Below, one piece after another: positions 9,471 to 18,996 of a DNA stretch of 64,000 nucleotides. Numbering within the stretch: the first letter of the stretch is position 1; every line of letters begins with the position of its first letter. Both the position numbers and the translations under genes were made by a program. The notes under the pieces are model-generated. The model was not told the DNA's origin and did no database searches. It saw only the letters and a program-made list of their open reading frames with translations. Source of the stretch: Ligilactobacillus apodemi DSM 16634 = JCM 16172 (GTDB lineage: Bacteria > Bacillota > Bacilli > Lactobacillales > Lactobacillaceae); NCBI RefSeq assembly GCF_001434405.1, contig NZ_AZFT01000053.1:394452-458451 (forward strand), read 5' to 3'.

Positions 9471-10124
9471 ATGAAAATCGCACCTTCAATTTTAAGTGCA
9501 AATTTTGCTGAATTAAAAAAAGATGTTTCCACAGTCGAACAAGCAGGCGCAGAGTACCTGCATATTGATATCATGGATGGTCATTTTGTTGAAAACTTAA
9601 CGTTTGGTGCTAATGTTGTGCAAGCATTGCGCCCTTATTCCAAACTTGTTTTTGATTGTCATTTGATGGTTGATCGTCCAGAAGATTATATTTCCGAGTT
9701 GGCTACTGCTGGTGCCGATGTAATCGGGGTCCATATTGAAGCTACTCCTCATATTCACCGGGTGTTAAGCCAAATCAAAGCAGCTGGTGTTAAAGCTGAA
9801 GTTGTTATTAATCCAGGGACGCCAGTTTCAATGATAACCGAAGTTTTGCCTTTAGTTGATCAAGTTTTAGTTATGACAGTTGATCCTGGCTTTGGTGGAC
9901 AAGCATTTTTACCTGAAACTCTCAAAAAAGTAGAAGAATTAGCGCAATATAAACGTGATACAGGCGCACAATTTGAAATTGAAGTTGATGGTGGCATCAA
10001 TGACGAAACGATCAAACAAGCAGCTAAAGCAGGAGCAACCGTTGCCGTAGCTGGGTCGTATGTTTTTGGAGATGAACCAGCTAAAAAAGTAGCTTTATTA
10101 AAGGCAGCTGTGGCAGATCAATGA
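9471..10124 (+). CDS. rpe: Ribulose-phosphate 3-epimerase
   Basis: The enzyme interconverts ribulose-5-P and xylulose-5-P in the pentose phosphate pathway. It is a TIM barrel of 217 aa, the usual length. Signatures are KIAPSILSANFAEL, the metal-binding HIDIMDGHFV, HLMVDRPE, the VDPGFGGQAF loop and EVDGGIND. The gene lies in the conserved order rsgA-rpe-thiN, and its stop codon overlaps the thiN start by 4 bases. Confidence 0.98.
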   Translation: MKIAPSILSANFAELKKDVSTVEQAGAEYLHIDIMDGHFVENLTFGANVVQALRPYSKLVFDCHLMVDRPEDYISELATAGADVIGVHIEATPHIHRVLSQIKAAGVKAEVVINPGTPVSMITEVLPLVDQVLVMTVDPGFGGQAFLPETLKKVEELAQYKRDTGAQFEIEVDGGINDETIKQAAKAGATVAVAGSYVFGDEPAKKVALLKAAVADQ

Positions 10125-10768
10125 TCGTGAATTTATTGGTGGGTGGTCCAAGGGAATTTCTCCCCATTGATATTTTTAACAATATGGCAAATGAAATTTG
10201 GGTCGGTGCTGATTTAGGTGCTGTGCGTTTGTGTGAAGCTGGGATCAAGCCAGCGTTTTCAGTTGGTGATTTTGATACTGCAACACCTAAACAAACCCAA
10301 CTTGTTAAAAATATGAGTTTAGATTTGGTAACATTACCAGCGCAAAAAGACTATACGGATACAGAAGTCGCATTACTTGAGATCCAAAAACGCTACCGCC
10401 CAACTGAAATCAGGGTATACGGTGCAACTGGTGGTCGAATCGATCATTTGTTGGCCAACTTGTTGAGCGTTTTGCGGTTAGATTTTCCGCTATTTGTCGA
10501 AAAAGTAAAATTTTATGATCGGCAAAACAATATTAGTTTTTATTTGCCCGGAGAATATGAATTGATCCAGATACCGACCATGAAATATCTCTCTTTTGTG
10601 ACTTTGACGTCGGTAAAAGATTTGACCTTGCCCGATGAGAAGTATCAACTTTTTGAGCACGACGCCGAACTTCCGCTAGCATATATCAGCAATGAATTTG
10701 TTGGTAAAAAGGCACACTTTTCCTTTACCGAAGGGATAATTTGTGTTATTCAAAGTAAAGATAAATAA
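10121..10768 (+). CDS. thiN: Thiamine pyrophosphokinase
   Basis: The protein transfers pyrophosphate from ATP to thiamine to give thiamine diphosphate. The catalytic N-terminal domain shows WVGADLGAVRL, SVGDFDT and KDYTDTEVAL, and GATGGRIDHLLANL is the family signature. The C-terminal beta domain binds thiamine. Length is 215 aa. The ATG overlaps the rpe stop. A strong terminator follows, closing the coaBC-thiN gene string. Confidence 0.95.
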   Translation: MIVNLLVGGPREFLPIDIFNNMANEIWVGADLGAVRLCEAGIKPAFSVGDFDTATPKQTQLVKNMSLDLVTLPAQKDYTDTEVALLEIQKRYRPTEIRVYGATGGRIDHLLANLLSVLRLDFPLFVEKVKFYDRQNNISFYLPGEYELIQIPTMKYLSFVTLTSVKDLTLPDEKYQLFEHDAELPLAYISNEFVGKKAHFSFTEGIICVIQSKDK

Positions 10769-10776
10769 TCTCTTGC

Positions 10777-10822
10777 TAAGACAAAGTATTTTGCTGTATA
10801 AGCAATGCTTTGTCTTATTTTA
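10777..10822 (+). terminator. Rho-independent terminator after thiN
   Basis: Arms TAAGACAAAGTATT and AATGCTTTGTCTTA pair over 14 positions with one G-U, and an inner TTGC/GCAA pair extends the stem. TTTTAG follows. Confidence 0.85.
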
Positions 10823-10847
10823 GTGGAATCAACATTAATTATAAAAG

Positions 10848-10877
10848 TTGCGTCCTAATTATTATTTAAAGTAAAAT
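10848..10877 (+). promoter_or_regulatory. Probable promoter of the oppA-like gene
   Basis: TTGCGT (10848-10853) and TAAAAT (10872-10877) are separated by 18 bases. They lie between the thiN terminator and the GTG start at 10932. Confidence 0.5.
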
Positions 10878-10931
10878 TAATTAAGGATAAGGTTTTTTAA
10901 GGGGATTTTTTCAGGGAGAGGTGTATTTTAG

Positions 10932-12560
10932 GTGCGAAAAATTGCGTTGCTTTTATTAACGTTATTTTTGCTAGTAAGTCTAAGTGGCTGTAGTAAAGGA
11001 GAGAAGATCTCCCAACATACAGTTGCAGAAAAACAAGTTTTAAATTGGAATTATCCGGCAGAATTGACCACACTTGATCCATCCAAAGTCAGCGATTCTT
11101 ACAGTGGCGATATTGTTGGTAATACGATGGAAGGGTTGTATCGTTTAGGGAATAATAATAAATTAGTACCTGCCTTAGGTGTTAAAACTAAGGTGGAAGC
11201 AGGTGGACTAAAATATACTTTTAGTCTGCGTAAAGGGGCTAAATGGTCCAATGGAGATCCAGTAACAGCCAGTGATTTTGTCTATGGTTGGCAACGAACA
11301 TTACAAAAGGACACGGCTTCACCTTCTGCGTATTTATTTAGTGGGATCAAAAATGCTGATGCAATCATTGCGGGTAACAAAAAAGTAACTAGTTTAGGCG
11401 TTACCGCTAAAGACGATCATACTTTAGTAGTCGAATTAGAAAAGAAGCTACCATACTTTGAATCTTTGCTAACGATCGAGGCCTTTTTGCCCCAAAATAA
11501 GCGAGCAGTCGAAACATATGGTGAAAAATACGGGAGTGCAGCTGAAAAAATGGTCTATAATGGGCCGTTTGTTGTTAAAAATTGGACAGGGACAGAAAAA
11601 AGCTGGCAGTTAGTAAAAAATGAACAGTATTGGGATAAACAAAAGGTTAAGCTAAGTACGATCAATTTTAAAGTTAATAAAAGTACTACTAAGGCATATA
11701 AATTGTATCAAGCTGGTAAGTTAGATTATCTGACATTAAGTAGTAAACAAGCAACTAAACTAAAAAAAGATCCAGGCTATAGTGTTTTAAAACAGGCACG
11801 GACAAGTTATCTAGACTTCAATCAAACAAAAACAACCTTTAAAAACTTAAAAATCCGACAGGCACTTTCATATGCAATTGATCGTGATAAATTAGTAAAA
11901 CAAATCGTTGGTGGCGGTGCGCAAACAAGTTTAGGGATCGTTCCCCAAGGTTTGTATGAATATAAAGGACGCGATTTTGCTGAAGTTGCCCAAACAACAG
12001 CAGGCGTGACTGGAAATAAGCAACGAGCTAAATGGCTTTTTAAGCAAGGTCTAGCTGAATTAGGTGTCAAGCAATTATCATTTACCTTGATGAGTAGTGA
12101 CGACGAAACGGCTAAAAAAGTGGCACAGTTTATCAAAGAAGAGCTAGAAGAAACATTACCTAATGTTCAAGTGACGGTTCAAAGTGTTTCTTTAAAACAA
12201 CGGATCGCGCAAGGACAAAATGGCAGTTTTGATATCCAACTAACATCTTGGGGAGCGGATTTTGCTGATCCTCTTAGTTTCTTAGCACTATTCACTACAG
12301 AAAATAGTTATAATTTTGGTGGTTGGAATAACACTAAGTATAATGAACTGATCAAAACTGCTCAGACCACCGACGCAAATAATAAGGCAAAAAGGTTTGA
12401 AGATCTTGTTAAAGCGTCGAAACTCTTAAGCGAAAAACAGGGAGTGATCCCATTATATCAAGCCAATATTCCGCAGTTGAAACGCGAAACGATCAAGGGA
12501 TTGATTCAAAATTCGGCTGGAACTACTAATAATTGGAAGGAAGTCTATTTGGTTAAATAA
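10932..12560 (+). CDS. Oligopeptide ABC transporter substrate-binding lipoprotein (OppA-like)
   Basis: This extracellular, lipid-anchored peptide-binding protein belongs to the SBP_bac_5 family. The signal peptide has a hydrophobic core and the lipobox LSGC, with the lipidated Cys at residue 20. Family features include LDPSKVSD near the mature N-terminus, KLVPAL, YTFSLRKGAKWSNGDPVTA and the FKNLKIRQALSYAIDR region. Length is 542 aa. The start is GTG at 10932 after a GGGAGAGG RBS. No permease or ATPase genes adjoin it, so it must work with a transporter encoded elsewhere. The exact ligand, or a role as pheromone or glutathione binder, cannot be told from sequence. Confidence 0.9.
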   Translation: MRKIALLLLTLFLLVSLSGCSKGEKISQHTVAEKQVLNWNYPAELTTLDPSKVSDSYSGDIVGNTMEGLYRLGNNNKLVPALGVKTKVEAGGLKYTFSLRKGAKWSNGDPVTASDFVYGWQRTLQKDTASPSAYLFSGIKNADAIIAGNKKVTSLGVTAKDDHTLVVELEKKLPYFESLLTIEAFLPQNKRAVETYGEKYGSAAEKMVYNGPFVVKNWTGTEKSWQLVKNEQYWDKQKVKLSTINFKVNKSTTKAYKLYQAGKLDYLTLSSKQATKLKKDPGYSVLKQARTSYLDFNQTKTTFKNLKIRQALSYAIDRDKLVKQIVGGGAQTSLGIVPQGLYEYKGRDFAEVAQTTAGVTGNKQRAKWLFKQGLAELGVKQLSFTLMSSDDETAKKVAQFIKEELEETLPNVQVTVQSVSLKQRIAQGQNGSFDIQLTSWGADFADPLSFLALFTTENSYNFGGWNNTKYNELIKTAQTTDANNKAKRFEDLVKASKLLSEKQGVIPLYQANIPQLKRETIKGLIQNSAGTTNNWKEVYLVK

Positions 12561-12562
12561 AC

Positions 12563-12595
12563 AAAAAAAGCGGATCACATTGACCCGCTTTTTTT
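12563..12595 (+). terminator. Terminator after the oppA-like gene
   Basis: AAAAAAAGCGG and CCGCTTTTTTT form a stem flanked by A and T tracts, with an 11-base loop. It could act on both strands. Confidence 0.85.
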
Positions 12596-12603
12596 GATAT
12601 AAA

Positions 12604-12628
12604 GAAAAAAGCCCTCAAATTGGGGCTT
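12604..12628 (-). terminator. Terminator of rpmB
   Basis: Read on the minus strand, AAGCCC and GGGCTT pair around an 8-base loop and are followed by TTTTTTC. The site lies just past the rpmB stop. Confidence 0.8.
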
Positions 12629-12637
12629 AGCACACAA

Positions 12638-12823
12638 TTAAACGCGTGTAACTTTACCGGATTTCAAAGCACGTGCTGAAACCCATACCTTTTTAGGCTT
12701 GCCGTCAACTAAGATACGAACTTTTTGCAAGTTTGGTTTCCAGCTACGGTTTGTTTGGTTCAAAGCGTGTGAACGTTTCTTACCAAATGTTGTTTTACGA
12801 CCTGTTACAAAATCTTTAGCCAT
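12638..12823 (-). CDS. rpmB: 50S ribosomal protein L28
   Basis: L28 is a small basic protein of the large subunit. The 61 aa sequence begins [20 protein letters not shown] and contains [14 protein letters not shown] and [11 protein letters not shown], typical of L28. It has no cysteine, so it is the zinc-independent (C-) paralogue type. GGGAGG lies upstream of the ATG. The gene is monocistronic and divergent from asp23-fakA, with its own terminator, as in Bacillus (rpmB/yloU-yloV). Confidence 0.97.
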   Translation of the reverse strand: MAKDFVTGRKTTFGKKRSHALNQTNRSWKPNLQKVRILVDGKPKKVWVSARALKSGKVTRV

Positions 12824-13206
12824 TATTATTATCCTCCCTTATTCTAAATTAAGGAGCAATGGGTCTTGCTCATTCACTAAATAAAATTATCATAGATAAC
12901 GCATGATTGCAACAATTTTCTATAAAGTAATTTTGCTTGACAGCTATAAATGTTGATTTAATAAGGTTTTTTATAAATTTTAAATTTTGAATATAAGTTA
13001 TTCAAATGATATTACAACTTTAATTTTATGGACTAGCAGTGTCAAGTTATTAGAATGATCATAACGAATTTTGGGCTCAGGGCATAAACATGTTATAATA
13101 TAAAGACAAGTATTGATTAAGACTGTTGTGATACTAGGAATTGGTTGAAGACAAAGACTAGTTTATCCAGATAAAATGTCTTAGATAGTTAAGGAGGCTA
13201 TGTCTA
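12824..13206. promoter_or_regulatory. Divergent promoter region rpmB / asp23-fakA
   Basis: This 383-base stretch holds no convincing gene. Towards asp23, TTGGGC (13071-13076), a 17-base spacer and TATAAT (13094-13099) form a good promoter, followed by an AAGGAGG ribosome-binding site. Towards rpmB, TTGTTG (12910-12915 read on the minus strand) and GATAAT (12886-12891) are 18 bases apart. The rpmB leader carries a 6-bp hairpin, GAGCAA/TTGCTC, at 12854-12871. The middle part is AT-rich, with a possible TTGACA at 12937. Confidence 0.6.
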
Positions 13207-13569
13207 ATGGCTGTAAAAATTCAAAATCAATTTGGAAATATTGATATCAGTAATGAAGTTATTGCAACCGTTGTGGGTGGTGCCGCAACCGAGATCTTTG
13301 GGATCGTTGGAATGGCAAGTAAAAAACAAATTCGTGACAATTTAAATGAAATCTTACGACGTGATAACTATTCAAAAGGCGTGGTGATCCGCCAAGAAAA
13401 TGATGCAATCGCAGTCGATGTATATATTATTGTCGGTTATGGTACAAAAATCTCTGAAGTTTGTCGAAACGTTCAAGATAAAGTTAAGTATAATTTAGAT
13501 TCGATGCTAGGGATCACTGCTGAGTCGGTCAATGTGATCGTTCAAGGTGTACGCGTTATCGGCGACTAG
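13207..13569 (+). CDS. Asp23/Gls24 family protein (YloU-type)
   Basis: This small 120 aa protein has the Asp23 fold (DUF322). It lacks a signal peptide and has the alternating hydrophobic pattern of the family, with TVVGGAATEIFGIVGMAS and VDVYIIVGYGTKISEVCRNVQ. AAGGAGG precedes the ATG. It is the invariable upstream neighbour of the fatty-acid kinase gene in Firmicutes. Family members are linked to envelope and alkaline stress; the exact role here is unknown. A second family member lies at 57001. Confidence 0.92.
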   Translation: MAVKIQNQFGNIDISNEVIATVVGGAATEIFGIVGMASKKQIRDNLNEILRRDNYSKGVVIRQENDAIAVDVYIIVGYGTKISEVCRNVQDKVKYNLDSMLGITAESVNVIVQGVRVIGD

Positions 13570-13601
13570 TGTACCAGAATAACCAAGGAGGAGTTTGGAA
13601 C

Positions 13602-15296
13602 TTGAAAGTGGAGAATATTACTGAGACAGAATTTCGCAAGATGATTCTAGTCAGTTCAAAAAGATTAGCTAGCAATGCAGAATTTATCAATTCTTTGAAC
13701 GTATTTCCCGTACCTGATGGTGATACAGGGACTAATATGAGTCTTTCTTTTGCCAGTGGTGAAAAATACGTTGCTGAATCAACTGCAACAAGTGTAGGAA
13801 AATTGGCAAATGCATTGGCTAAGGGATTACTCATGGGGGCACGGGGAAATTCTGGTGTTATTTTATCCCAAGTCTTTCGTGGCTTTGCAAAGAGCATTGC
13901 TGATAAAGAAACGCTCACCGCAAATGATTTAGTGACAGCCTTACAAGGTGGGGTGGAAACGGCTTATAAAGCTGTGATGAAACCACAAGAAGGTACGATT
14001 TTGACCGTTGCACGTAAGGCAGCTGAAGCAGCTACTAAAGAAGCTACTAAAACAGACGATGTAGTTGCTGTAATGAAAGCAACTTACGATGCAGCCGAAG
14101 AAGCATTGAAAACAACACCTGATCTTTTACCTGTTTTAAAAGAAGTTGGAGTGGTTGATTCTGGTGGTCAAGGGTTAACTTTTGTCTACCAAGGTTTCTA
14201 TGATGCACTTTCTGGCAATGAGCGTGAAGATGAAGTTCATACTCCAAGTACCGTTGAAATGGACGAAATGGTCAATGCAGAACACCATAAGAGTGTACAA
14301 GGACAATTGAACACTGAAGATATCAAGTTTGGCTACTGTACTGAAATCATGGTACGAATCGGCGCCGGTCGCTTAGTTGATGAAAAATTTGACTATGATG
14401 AATTTCGTGACCATTTAGCTCAAATTGGTGACTCTTTACTAGTGATCGCTGATGATGAAGTGGTCAAAGTTCATGTGCATACAGAGCACCCAGGTCAAGT
14501 CTTATCATATGGACAAAAATTTGGCTCTTTAGTTAAGGTTAAAGTTGACAATATGCGCTTGCAACATGAAACAATCATCGGAAAAGATGAAGCAGAAGCA
14601 ACTGAAATGCCTGCAACTGCTACAGAAAATACTGAACCAAAAGAATATGGTGTGATCGCGATCGCTTCTGGGGCTGGTATTGCCAATATCTTTAAACATC
14701 TTGGTGTTACCGATATTATCAGTGGCGGTCAAACGATGAATCCAAGTACAAAAGACATCGTTGAAGCAATCGAGAAAACTAATGCTAAAAAAGTAATTAT
14801 TTTACCTAATAATAAAAATATTTTCTTAGCAGCCCAACAAGCAGCAGAAGTAGCTGATGCCCAAGTTGAAGTTATTTTGAGTAAAACAATTGCTCAAGGG
14901 ATGAGCGCAATGTTAGGTTTTGTTGATACAGCTTCATTGGAAGAAAATAAAGAAAATATGACCGAAGAAATGTCATTGGTAAAATCAGGTCAAGTAACGG
15001 TCGCTGTGCGTGATACTACGATCGATGGACAAGAAATCAAACAAGGCGATTATATGGGAATCGTTGATGGTAAGATCGTTAATACGGCGGCTGGCTGTGA
15101 ACAAGCGGCAGTTGAAATGGTCCAAATGATGTTAGATGATGACAGTGAAGTTGTCACGATCATCTATGGTGAAGACGGCACTGAAGCAGAAGCAGAAAAA
15201 ATCGCTGCTAAAGTGACTGAAATTGATCCTGATGTGGAAATTGAGATCCATGAAGGTGATCAACCAGTTTACCCATATTTGATCTCAGTTGAATAA
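13602..15296 (+). CDS. fakA: Fatty acid kinase catalytic subunit FakA (DAK2/DegV-like)
   Basis: FakA phosphorylates fatty acids delivered by FakB (DegV-family) proteins, giving acyl-phosphate for PlsX/PlsY lipid synthesis. The N-terminal DAK2 nucleotide-binding domain shows FPVPDGDTGTNMSL, GARGNSGVILSQ and VDSGGQGLTFVYQG. The C-terminal EDD-type region includes ILPNNKNIFLAAQQAA. I chose TTG at 13602 (564 aa) because AAGGAGGAG lies nine bases upstream; the in-frame GTG at 13569 overlaps the asp23 stop and lacks an RBS. plsX and acpP lie a gene away, matching the pathway. No fakB is in the window. Confidence 0.93.
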   Translation: MKVENITETEFRKMILVSSKRLASNAEFINSLNVFPVPDGDTGTNMSLSFASGEKYVAESTATSVGKLANALAKGLLMGARGNSGVILSQVFRGFAKSIADKETLTANDLVTALQGGVETAYKAVMKPQEGTILTVARKAAEAATKEATKTDDVVAVMKATYDAAEEALKTTPDLLPVLKEVGVVDSGGQGLTFVYQGFYDALSGNEREDEVHTPSTVEMDEMVNAEHHKSVQGQLNTEDIKFGYCTEIMVRIGAGRLVDEKFDYDEFRDHLAQIGDSLLVIADDEVVKVHVHTEHPGQVLSYGQKFGSLVKVKVDNMRLQHETIIGKDEAEATEMPATATENTEPKEYGVIAIASGAGIANIFKHLGVTDIISGGQTMNPSTKDIVEAIEKTNAKKVIILPNNKNIFLAAQQAAEVADAQVEVILSKTIAQGMSAMLGFVDTASLEENKENMTEEMSLVKSGQVTVAVRDTTIDGQEIKQGDYMGIVDGKIVNTAAGCEQAAVEMVQMMLDDDSEVVTIIYGEDGTEAEAEKIAAKVTEIDPDVEIEIHEGDQPVYPYLISVE

Positions 15297-15303
15297 GCAA
15301 AGG

Positions 15304-15345
15304 TAAATTCTGACGGTGATTTTTGCTGGCCAGAATTTATTTAGT
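15304..15345 (+). terminator. Weak terminator-like hairpin after fakA
   Basis: TAAATTCTG and CAGAATTTA form a 9-bp stem around an 18-base loop. TTTAGTT follows, a poor U-tract. Confidence 0.45.
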
Positions 15346-15382
15346 TATTGCAATATATTTTGAATTCTTGAAATATTTATGT

Positions 15383-15450
15383 GTGAACCCAAATTTTAAG
15401 AAAGGAAAAAGGCACAAACTAAGCAGCTTTACTTGATGTGCTAAGTGATT
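15383..15450 (+). promoter_or_regulatory. Structured leader of recG (SD block plus hairpin)
   Basis: GAAAGGAAAA (15400-15409) is followed by GCACA (15412-15416), which pairs with TGTGC (15437-15441); AAGC/GCTT can pair inside. The recG start follows within 10 bases and has no other good RBS. It has the same layout as the rpe, rimM, mltG, prmA, relA and recN leaders; like the rpe leader it is preceded by ATGTGTGAACC. Confidence 0.45.
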
Positions 15451-17493
15451 ATGGAACGTTCATTAACAGATTCGCCAGCTGTCTTGAAGGGTGTTGGACC
15501 AAAAAAAGTGACGGCGCTAAATAAATTAGGAATCAATACGATCGAAGAGCTCTTGACGTATTATCCTTTTCGCTACGAAGATCTAACCGTTAAAAAACTA
15601 GCTGAAGTTACTGATGGTGAAAAAATTGTTTTAAAAGGAACTGTTGCTACACCACCAGTTGTTTCACATTTTGGGCGTGCTAAAAATCGGCTGAATTTTA
15701 GTCTGTTAGTCGAACATGATCTGCTTAGGGTGACTTTTTTTAATCAAGGTTATTTAGCTAAAAAGCTAAGTGTTGGTCAAGAAGTAGCAATTTATGGTAA
15801 GTATGATCAACGGCGTCAAAGTTTGACGGCAATGAAATTGATCTTACAAGAACAAGAAGATTTTGCAGGGGTCTACCGTGCTTCTAAAGAGATCACAGCA
15901 AAGACGATCAAAGAAATCGTGGCGCAAGCTTATGAAAATTATCAAGATTTATTATTTGATATTGTGCCGGTGAGTTTACGCGAACGGTTTAAGTTAGAAG
16001 AACGCAAAGTAATGATCCACAATATGCATTTTCCAGAAACGTTGAATCAAGGCAAGTTGGCACGCCGTTCGGCAATATTTGAGGAATTTTTTAAATTTCA
16101 GTTAAAGATTCAATTGTTAAAGAAACGCCAAAAAAAGGGGCAGGGCTTAGTAATTGCATATGATAATCAAAAATTAAAAGAATTTATCCAACATCTGCCT
16201 TTTGAATTAACTGGTGCCCAAAAGAGAGTCGTCAATGAAATTTGCCATGACCTACATTCAGATGTGCATATGAATCGTTTGTTACAAGGCGATGTTGGTT
16301 CAGGAAAGACGATTGTAGCAGCCCTTGCGATGTATGCCGCGGTAACAGCAGGATTTCAAACGGTTTTAATGGCACCGACCGAAATTTTAGCGCAACAACA
16401 TGCGCAAAAGTTGGCCGAACTCTTTGAAAATTTCTCCGAAGTTAATGTGGCCTTGTTAACTAGTAGTACAAACCGTAGTCAAAAGGCTAAAGCCACCTTG
16501 TTAGAACATTTAAAAGCAGGAGAGATCAATGTCTTGATCGGTACACATGCAGTTATTCAAGACAATGTCGCTTTTAAAAATTTAGGGTTGATTATAACCG
16601 ATGAACAGCATCGCTTTGGTGTGGGACAAAGAAAAGCTTTACGAAATAAAGGTGAAAATCCTGATACGTTAGCAATGACCGCCACGCCGATCCCGCGGAC
16701 ATTAGCAATTACGACCTATGGTGAAATGGATGTGTCAATCATTGATGAATTACCGAGGGGACGCCAGAAGATCAAGACGAGTTGGCTAAAGAAAAAGCAA
16801 TTTAAGCAGGCCTTAGATTTTATTGCTAAGCAACTAAAAGACGGTTCGCAAGCCTATGTGATCTCCCCTTTGATTGCGGAGTCTGAGGCCTTAGATCTGC
16901 AAAATGCTACCGAGATCTATGAGCAATTGACTGAGCATTTTGGACCGACCTACCAAGTTGGACTTTTGCATGGTCAGATGAAAGCTGAACAAAAAGATGA
17001 AATCATGGCTGCATTTAAAGCCAAAAAAATTGATCTCTTAGTGTCGACGACAGTGATCGAAGTTGGCGTCGATGTTCCCAATGCAACCGTGATGGTAATT
17101 TTAGATGCAGATCGCTTTGGCTTAGCACAATTGCACCAGTTACGTGGTCGCGTTGGGCGTGGCAATAAGCAATCATATTGTTTATTAGTTGCGGATCCAA
17201 AAAGTGAGTATGGCATCAAACGGATGCAAACAATGGTCGAAACAACTGATGGTTTTGTGATCGCGCAAAAAGATCTGGAATTGCGTGGGCCAGGAGATGT
17301 TTTAGGTAAAAAACAATCGGGCTTACCTGATTTTAAGATCGGTGATCCCGTAAGTGATTTTAATATTTTACAAGCAGCACAAGTTGAAGTCGCACGAATT
17401 TTGAATGACCCTGATTTTTCACAGAAGCAAGAAAATGCAGGAATCATGCGGTATTTAAACCAAGAAACTACTAATCTAGCTAGTTTGGATTGA
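15451..17493 (+). CDS. recG: ATP-dependent DNA helicase RecG
   Basis: RecG remodels stalled forks and Holliday junctions. The N-terminal wedge (OB) domain includes the VKLAEV-like ladder and [16 protein letters not shown]. The helicase core has Walker [15 protein letters not shown], the [11 protein letters not shown] box, TATPIPRT, and the QLRGRVGRG motif. Length from ATG 15451 is 680 aa, typical. A GTG two codons upstream (15445) is possible, but MERSLTDS matches the usual N-terminus. plsX follows 16 bases after its stop, as in many Firmicutes. Confidence 0.97.
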   Translation: MERSLTDSPAVLKGVGPKKVTALNKLGINTIEELLTYYPFRYEDLTVKKLAEVTDGEKIVLKGTVATPPVVSHFGRAKNRLNFSLLVEHDLLRVTFFNQGYLAKKLSVGQEVAIYGKYDQRRQSLTAMKLILQEQEDFAGVYRASKEITAKTIKEIVAQAYENYQDLLFDIVPVSLRERFKLEERKVMIHNMHFPETLNQGKLARRSAIFEEFFKFQLKIQLLKKRQKKGQGLVIAYDNQKLKEFIQHLPFELTGAQKRVVNEICHDLHSDVHMNRLLQGDVGSGKTIVAALAMYAAVTAGFQTVLMAPTEILAQQHAQKLAELFENFSEVNVALLTSSTNRSQKAKATLLEHLKAGEINVLIGTHAVIQDNVAFKNLGLIITDEQHRFGVGQRKALRNKGENPDTLAMTATPIPRTLAITTYGEMDVSIIDELPRGRQKIKTSWLKKKQFKQALDFIAKQLKDGSQAYVISPLIAESEALDLQNATEIYEQLTEHFGPTYQVGLLHGQMKAEQKDEIMAAFKAKKIDLLVSTTVIEVGVDVPNATVMVILDADRFGLAQLHQLRGRVGRGNKQSYCLLVADPKSEYGIKRMQTMVETTDGFVIAQKDLELRGPGDVLGKKQSGLPDFKIGDPVSDFNILQAAQVEVARILNDPDFSQKQENAGIMRYLNQETTNLASLD

Positions 17494-17509
17494 AAGTGAG
17501 GATTTTTAT

Positions 17510-18550
17510 ATGAAAATTGCAATTGATGCAATGGGTGGCGATAATGCACCTGAAAGCGTGGTAAAGGGTGCTTTAAAAGCACGGGATGAATTCAAAGATT
17601 TAGAACTCATTTTATATGGAGATGAACAACAAATTCGCGCCTTGATCGCTAATGATGAACGGATCAAAGTGGTTAACACAACTGAAGTAATCGGCATGAA
17701 TGATGAACCGGTCAAAGCAATCAGAAAGAAAAAAGATTCTTCGTTGGTTGTTGCAGCTAATGCGGTTAAAGCAAAAGAAGCCGATGCCTTATTTTCATGT
17801 GGTAACACAGGGGCGTTATTAACGGCAGGATTGTTACTAGTTGGACGGATCAAAGGAATCTCACGTCCGGGGTTATTATCGACTTTGCCTGTCGTTTCAG
17901 GCCAAACTGGCGCATTTAATTTATTAGACAGTGGTGCTAATGCTGATAGTAAACCAGAACATCTATATCAATATGCTTTGTTAGGTAAGTACTATGCTCA
18001 AAACGTTCGTGGCCTAAAAGAACCTCGAATCGGTCTCCTAAATAATGGGACTGAACCGCATAAAGGAAGTAAACTAACACAAGAAGCCTATCAGTTGTTG
18101 GCTGCTGATGAAAGCTTGAATTTTGTTGGTAATGTTGAAGCTAAAGATTTGATGCAAGGGGTTTGCGATGTAGTTGTCGCTGATGGTTTTACGGGTAATG
18201 CAGTCTTAAAAGCAATTGAAGGAACAGCTTTAGCCGTAATGAGCCTATTGAAAGATACGATCAAAAATTCTGGTACTAAGGGTAAATTAGGTGCTTTATT
18301 ATTAAAAGACGATTTAAAGAGTATCAAAGGACGCATGGACCAAGCACAATATGGTGGTGCAGTCTTGCTAGGCGTTAAAGCCCCTGTAGTTAAAGCTCAT
18401 GGTTCAAGTGATGCTAGAACAGTGTATTATACGTTAAAACAAATCAGAACGATGATCCACGAAGAAATGGTGCCAAACTTTACTACTTATTGGCAAGCCC
18501 AACAAGCTTTAGCTAAAGAAGTTTCCAATGGTGGTAAAGCAACTGAATAA
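17510..18550 (+). CDS. plsX: Phosphate acyltransferase PlsX
   Basis: PlsX converts acyl-ACP to acyl-phosphate, which PlsY uses to start phospholipid synthesis. The 346 aa protein begins [15 protein letters not shown], the family signature, and has [13 protein letters not shown] and [11 protein letters not shown]. It is a peripheral membrane enzyme. The order recG-plsX-acpP is conserved. It shares its product, acyl-phosphate, with FakA encoded just upstream. AAGTGAGG lies before the ATG. Confidence 0.98.
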   Translation: MKIAIDAMGGDNAPESVVKGALKARDEFKDLELILYGDEQQIRALIANDERIKVVNTTEVIGMNDEPVKAIRKKKDSSLVVAANAVKAKEADALFSCGNTGALLTAGLLLVGRIKGISRPGLLSTLPVVSGQTGAFNLLDSGANADSKPEHLYQYALLGKYYAQNVRGLKEPRIGLLNNGTEPHKGSKLTQEAYQLLAADESLNFVGNVEAKDLMQGVCDVVVADGFTGNAVLKAIEGTALAVMSLLKDTIKNSGTKGKLGALLLKDDLKSIKGRMDQAQYGGAVLLGVKAPVVKAHGSSDARTVYYTLKQIRTMIHEEMVPNFTTYWQAQQALAKEVSNGGKATE

Positions 18551-18599
18551 TGTGATATACTGGTCTGCGATAAGATTACGATAAGCGAGGATGATATCC

Positions 18600-18842
18600 A
18601 TGAATGAAGATGAAATTTTTGCTAAGATCCAAACGATCATTGAAGATCACTTCGATGTGACAGCAGCAGAAGTTACTGAACAAACAAACTTTAAAAATGA
18701 TTTAAATGCTGATTCGATCGATTTGGTAGAGTTTGTCTTGGAATTAGAAGATACATTTGGGGCAGAAATATCCGATGAAGATGCCGAACAAATCTTAACA
18801 GTTAAAGATGCTGTAGCCTACATTGCATCTCATCAAGGTTAA
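18600..18842 (+). CDS. acpP: Acyl carrier protein
   Basis: ACP carries growing acyl chains on a phosphopantetheine arm. The 80 aa acidic sequence has the attachment motif DSIDLVEF with Ser39. I chose ATG at 18600 because GCGAGG lies nine bases upstream; the ATG at 18591 is directly against that RBS. Placement next to plsX, its acyl-ACP partner, is conserved. A terminator follows. Confidence 0.97.
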   Translation: MNEDEIFAKIQTIIEDHFDVTAAEVTEQTNFKNDLNADSIDLVEFVLELEDTFGAEISDEDAEQILTVKDAVAYIASHQG

Positions 18843-18844
18843 GG

Positions 18845-18875
18845 AAAAACCAGCTTGAAAGAAAGCTGGTTTTTT
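18845..18875 (+). terminator. Terminator after acpP
   Basis: AAAAACCAGCTT and AAGCTGGTTTTT pair perfectly over 12 bp around a 6-base loop, with the T-run continuing into TTTATTT. Confidence 0.93.
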
Positions 18876-18934
18876 ATTTAATAAAAATTAAGTAAAATTG
18901 CTTACCATTCTTAGCAACTTACCAGGAGCCTTAG

Positions 18935-18963
18935 TTATCAACGCGTAGGTTTTTTGTTATAAT
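18935..18963 (+). promoter_or_regulatory. Probable promoter of rnc-smc-ftsY
   Basis: A perfect TATAAT (18958-18963) has a weak TTATCA 17 bases upstream. It lies between the acpP terminator and the rnc RBS. Confidence 0.5.
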
Positions 18964-18996
18964 GGATAAAGCATTAGTATAGTTAGGAGAATCACT

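Noticed and set aside
12699..12884. Plus-strand 61-codon frame opposite rpmB.
   Set aside because: The L28 protein on the minus strand is unmistakable; this frame has no recognisable features and no RBS.
18876..18996. Possible SRP (4.5S/scRNA) or other small RNA gene between acpP and rnc.
   Set aside because: No conserved SRP RNA core or stable fold was seen; the stretch is explained by a terminator and a promoter.
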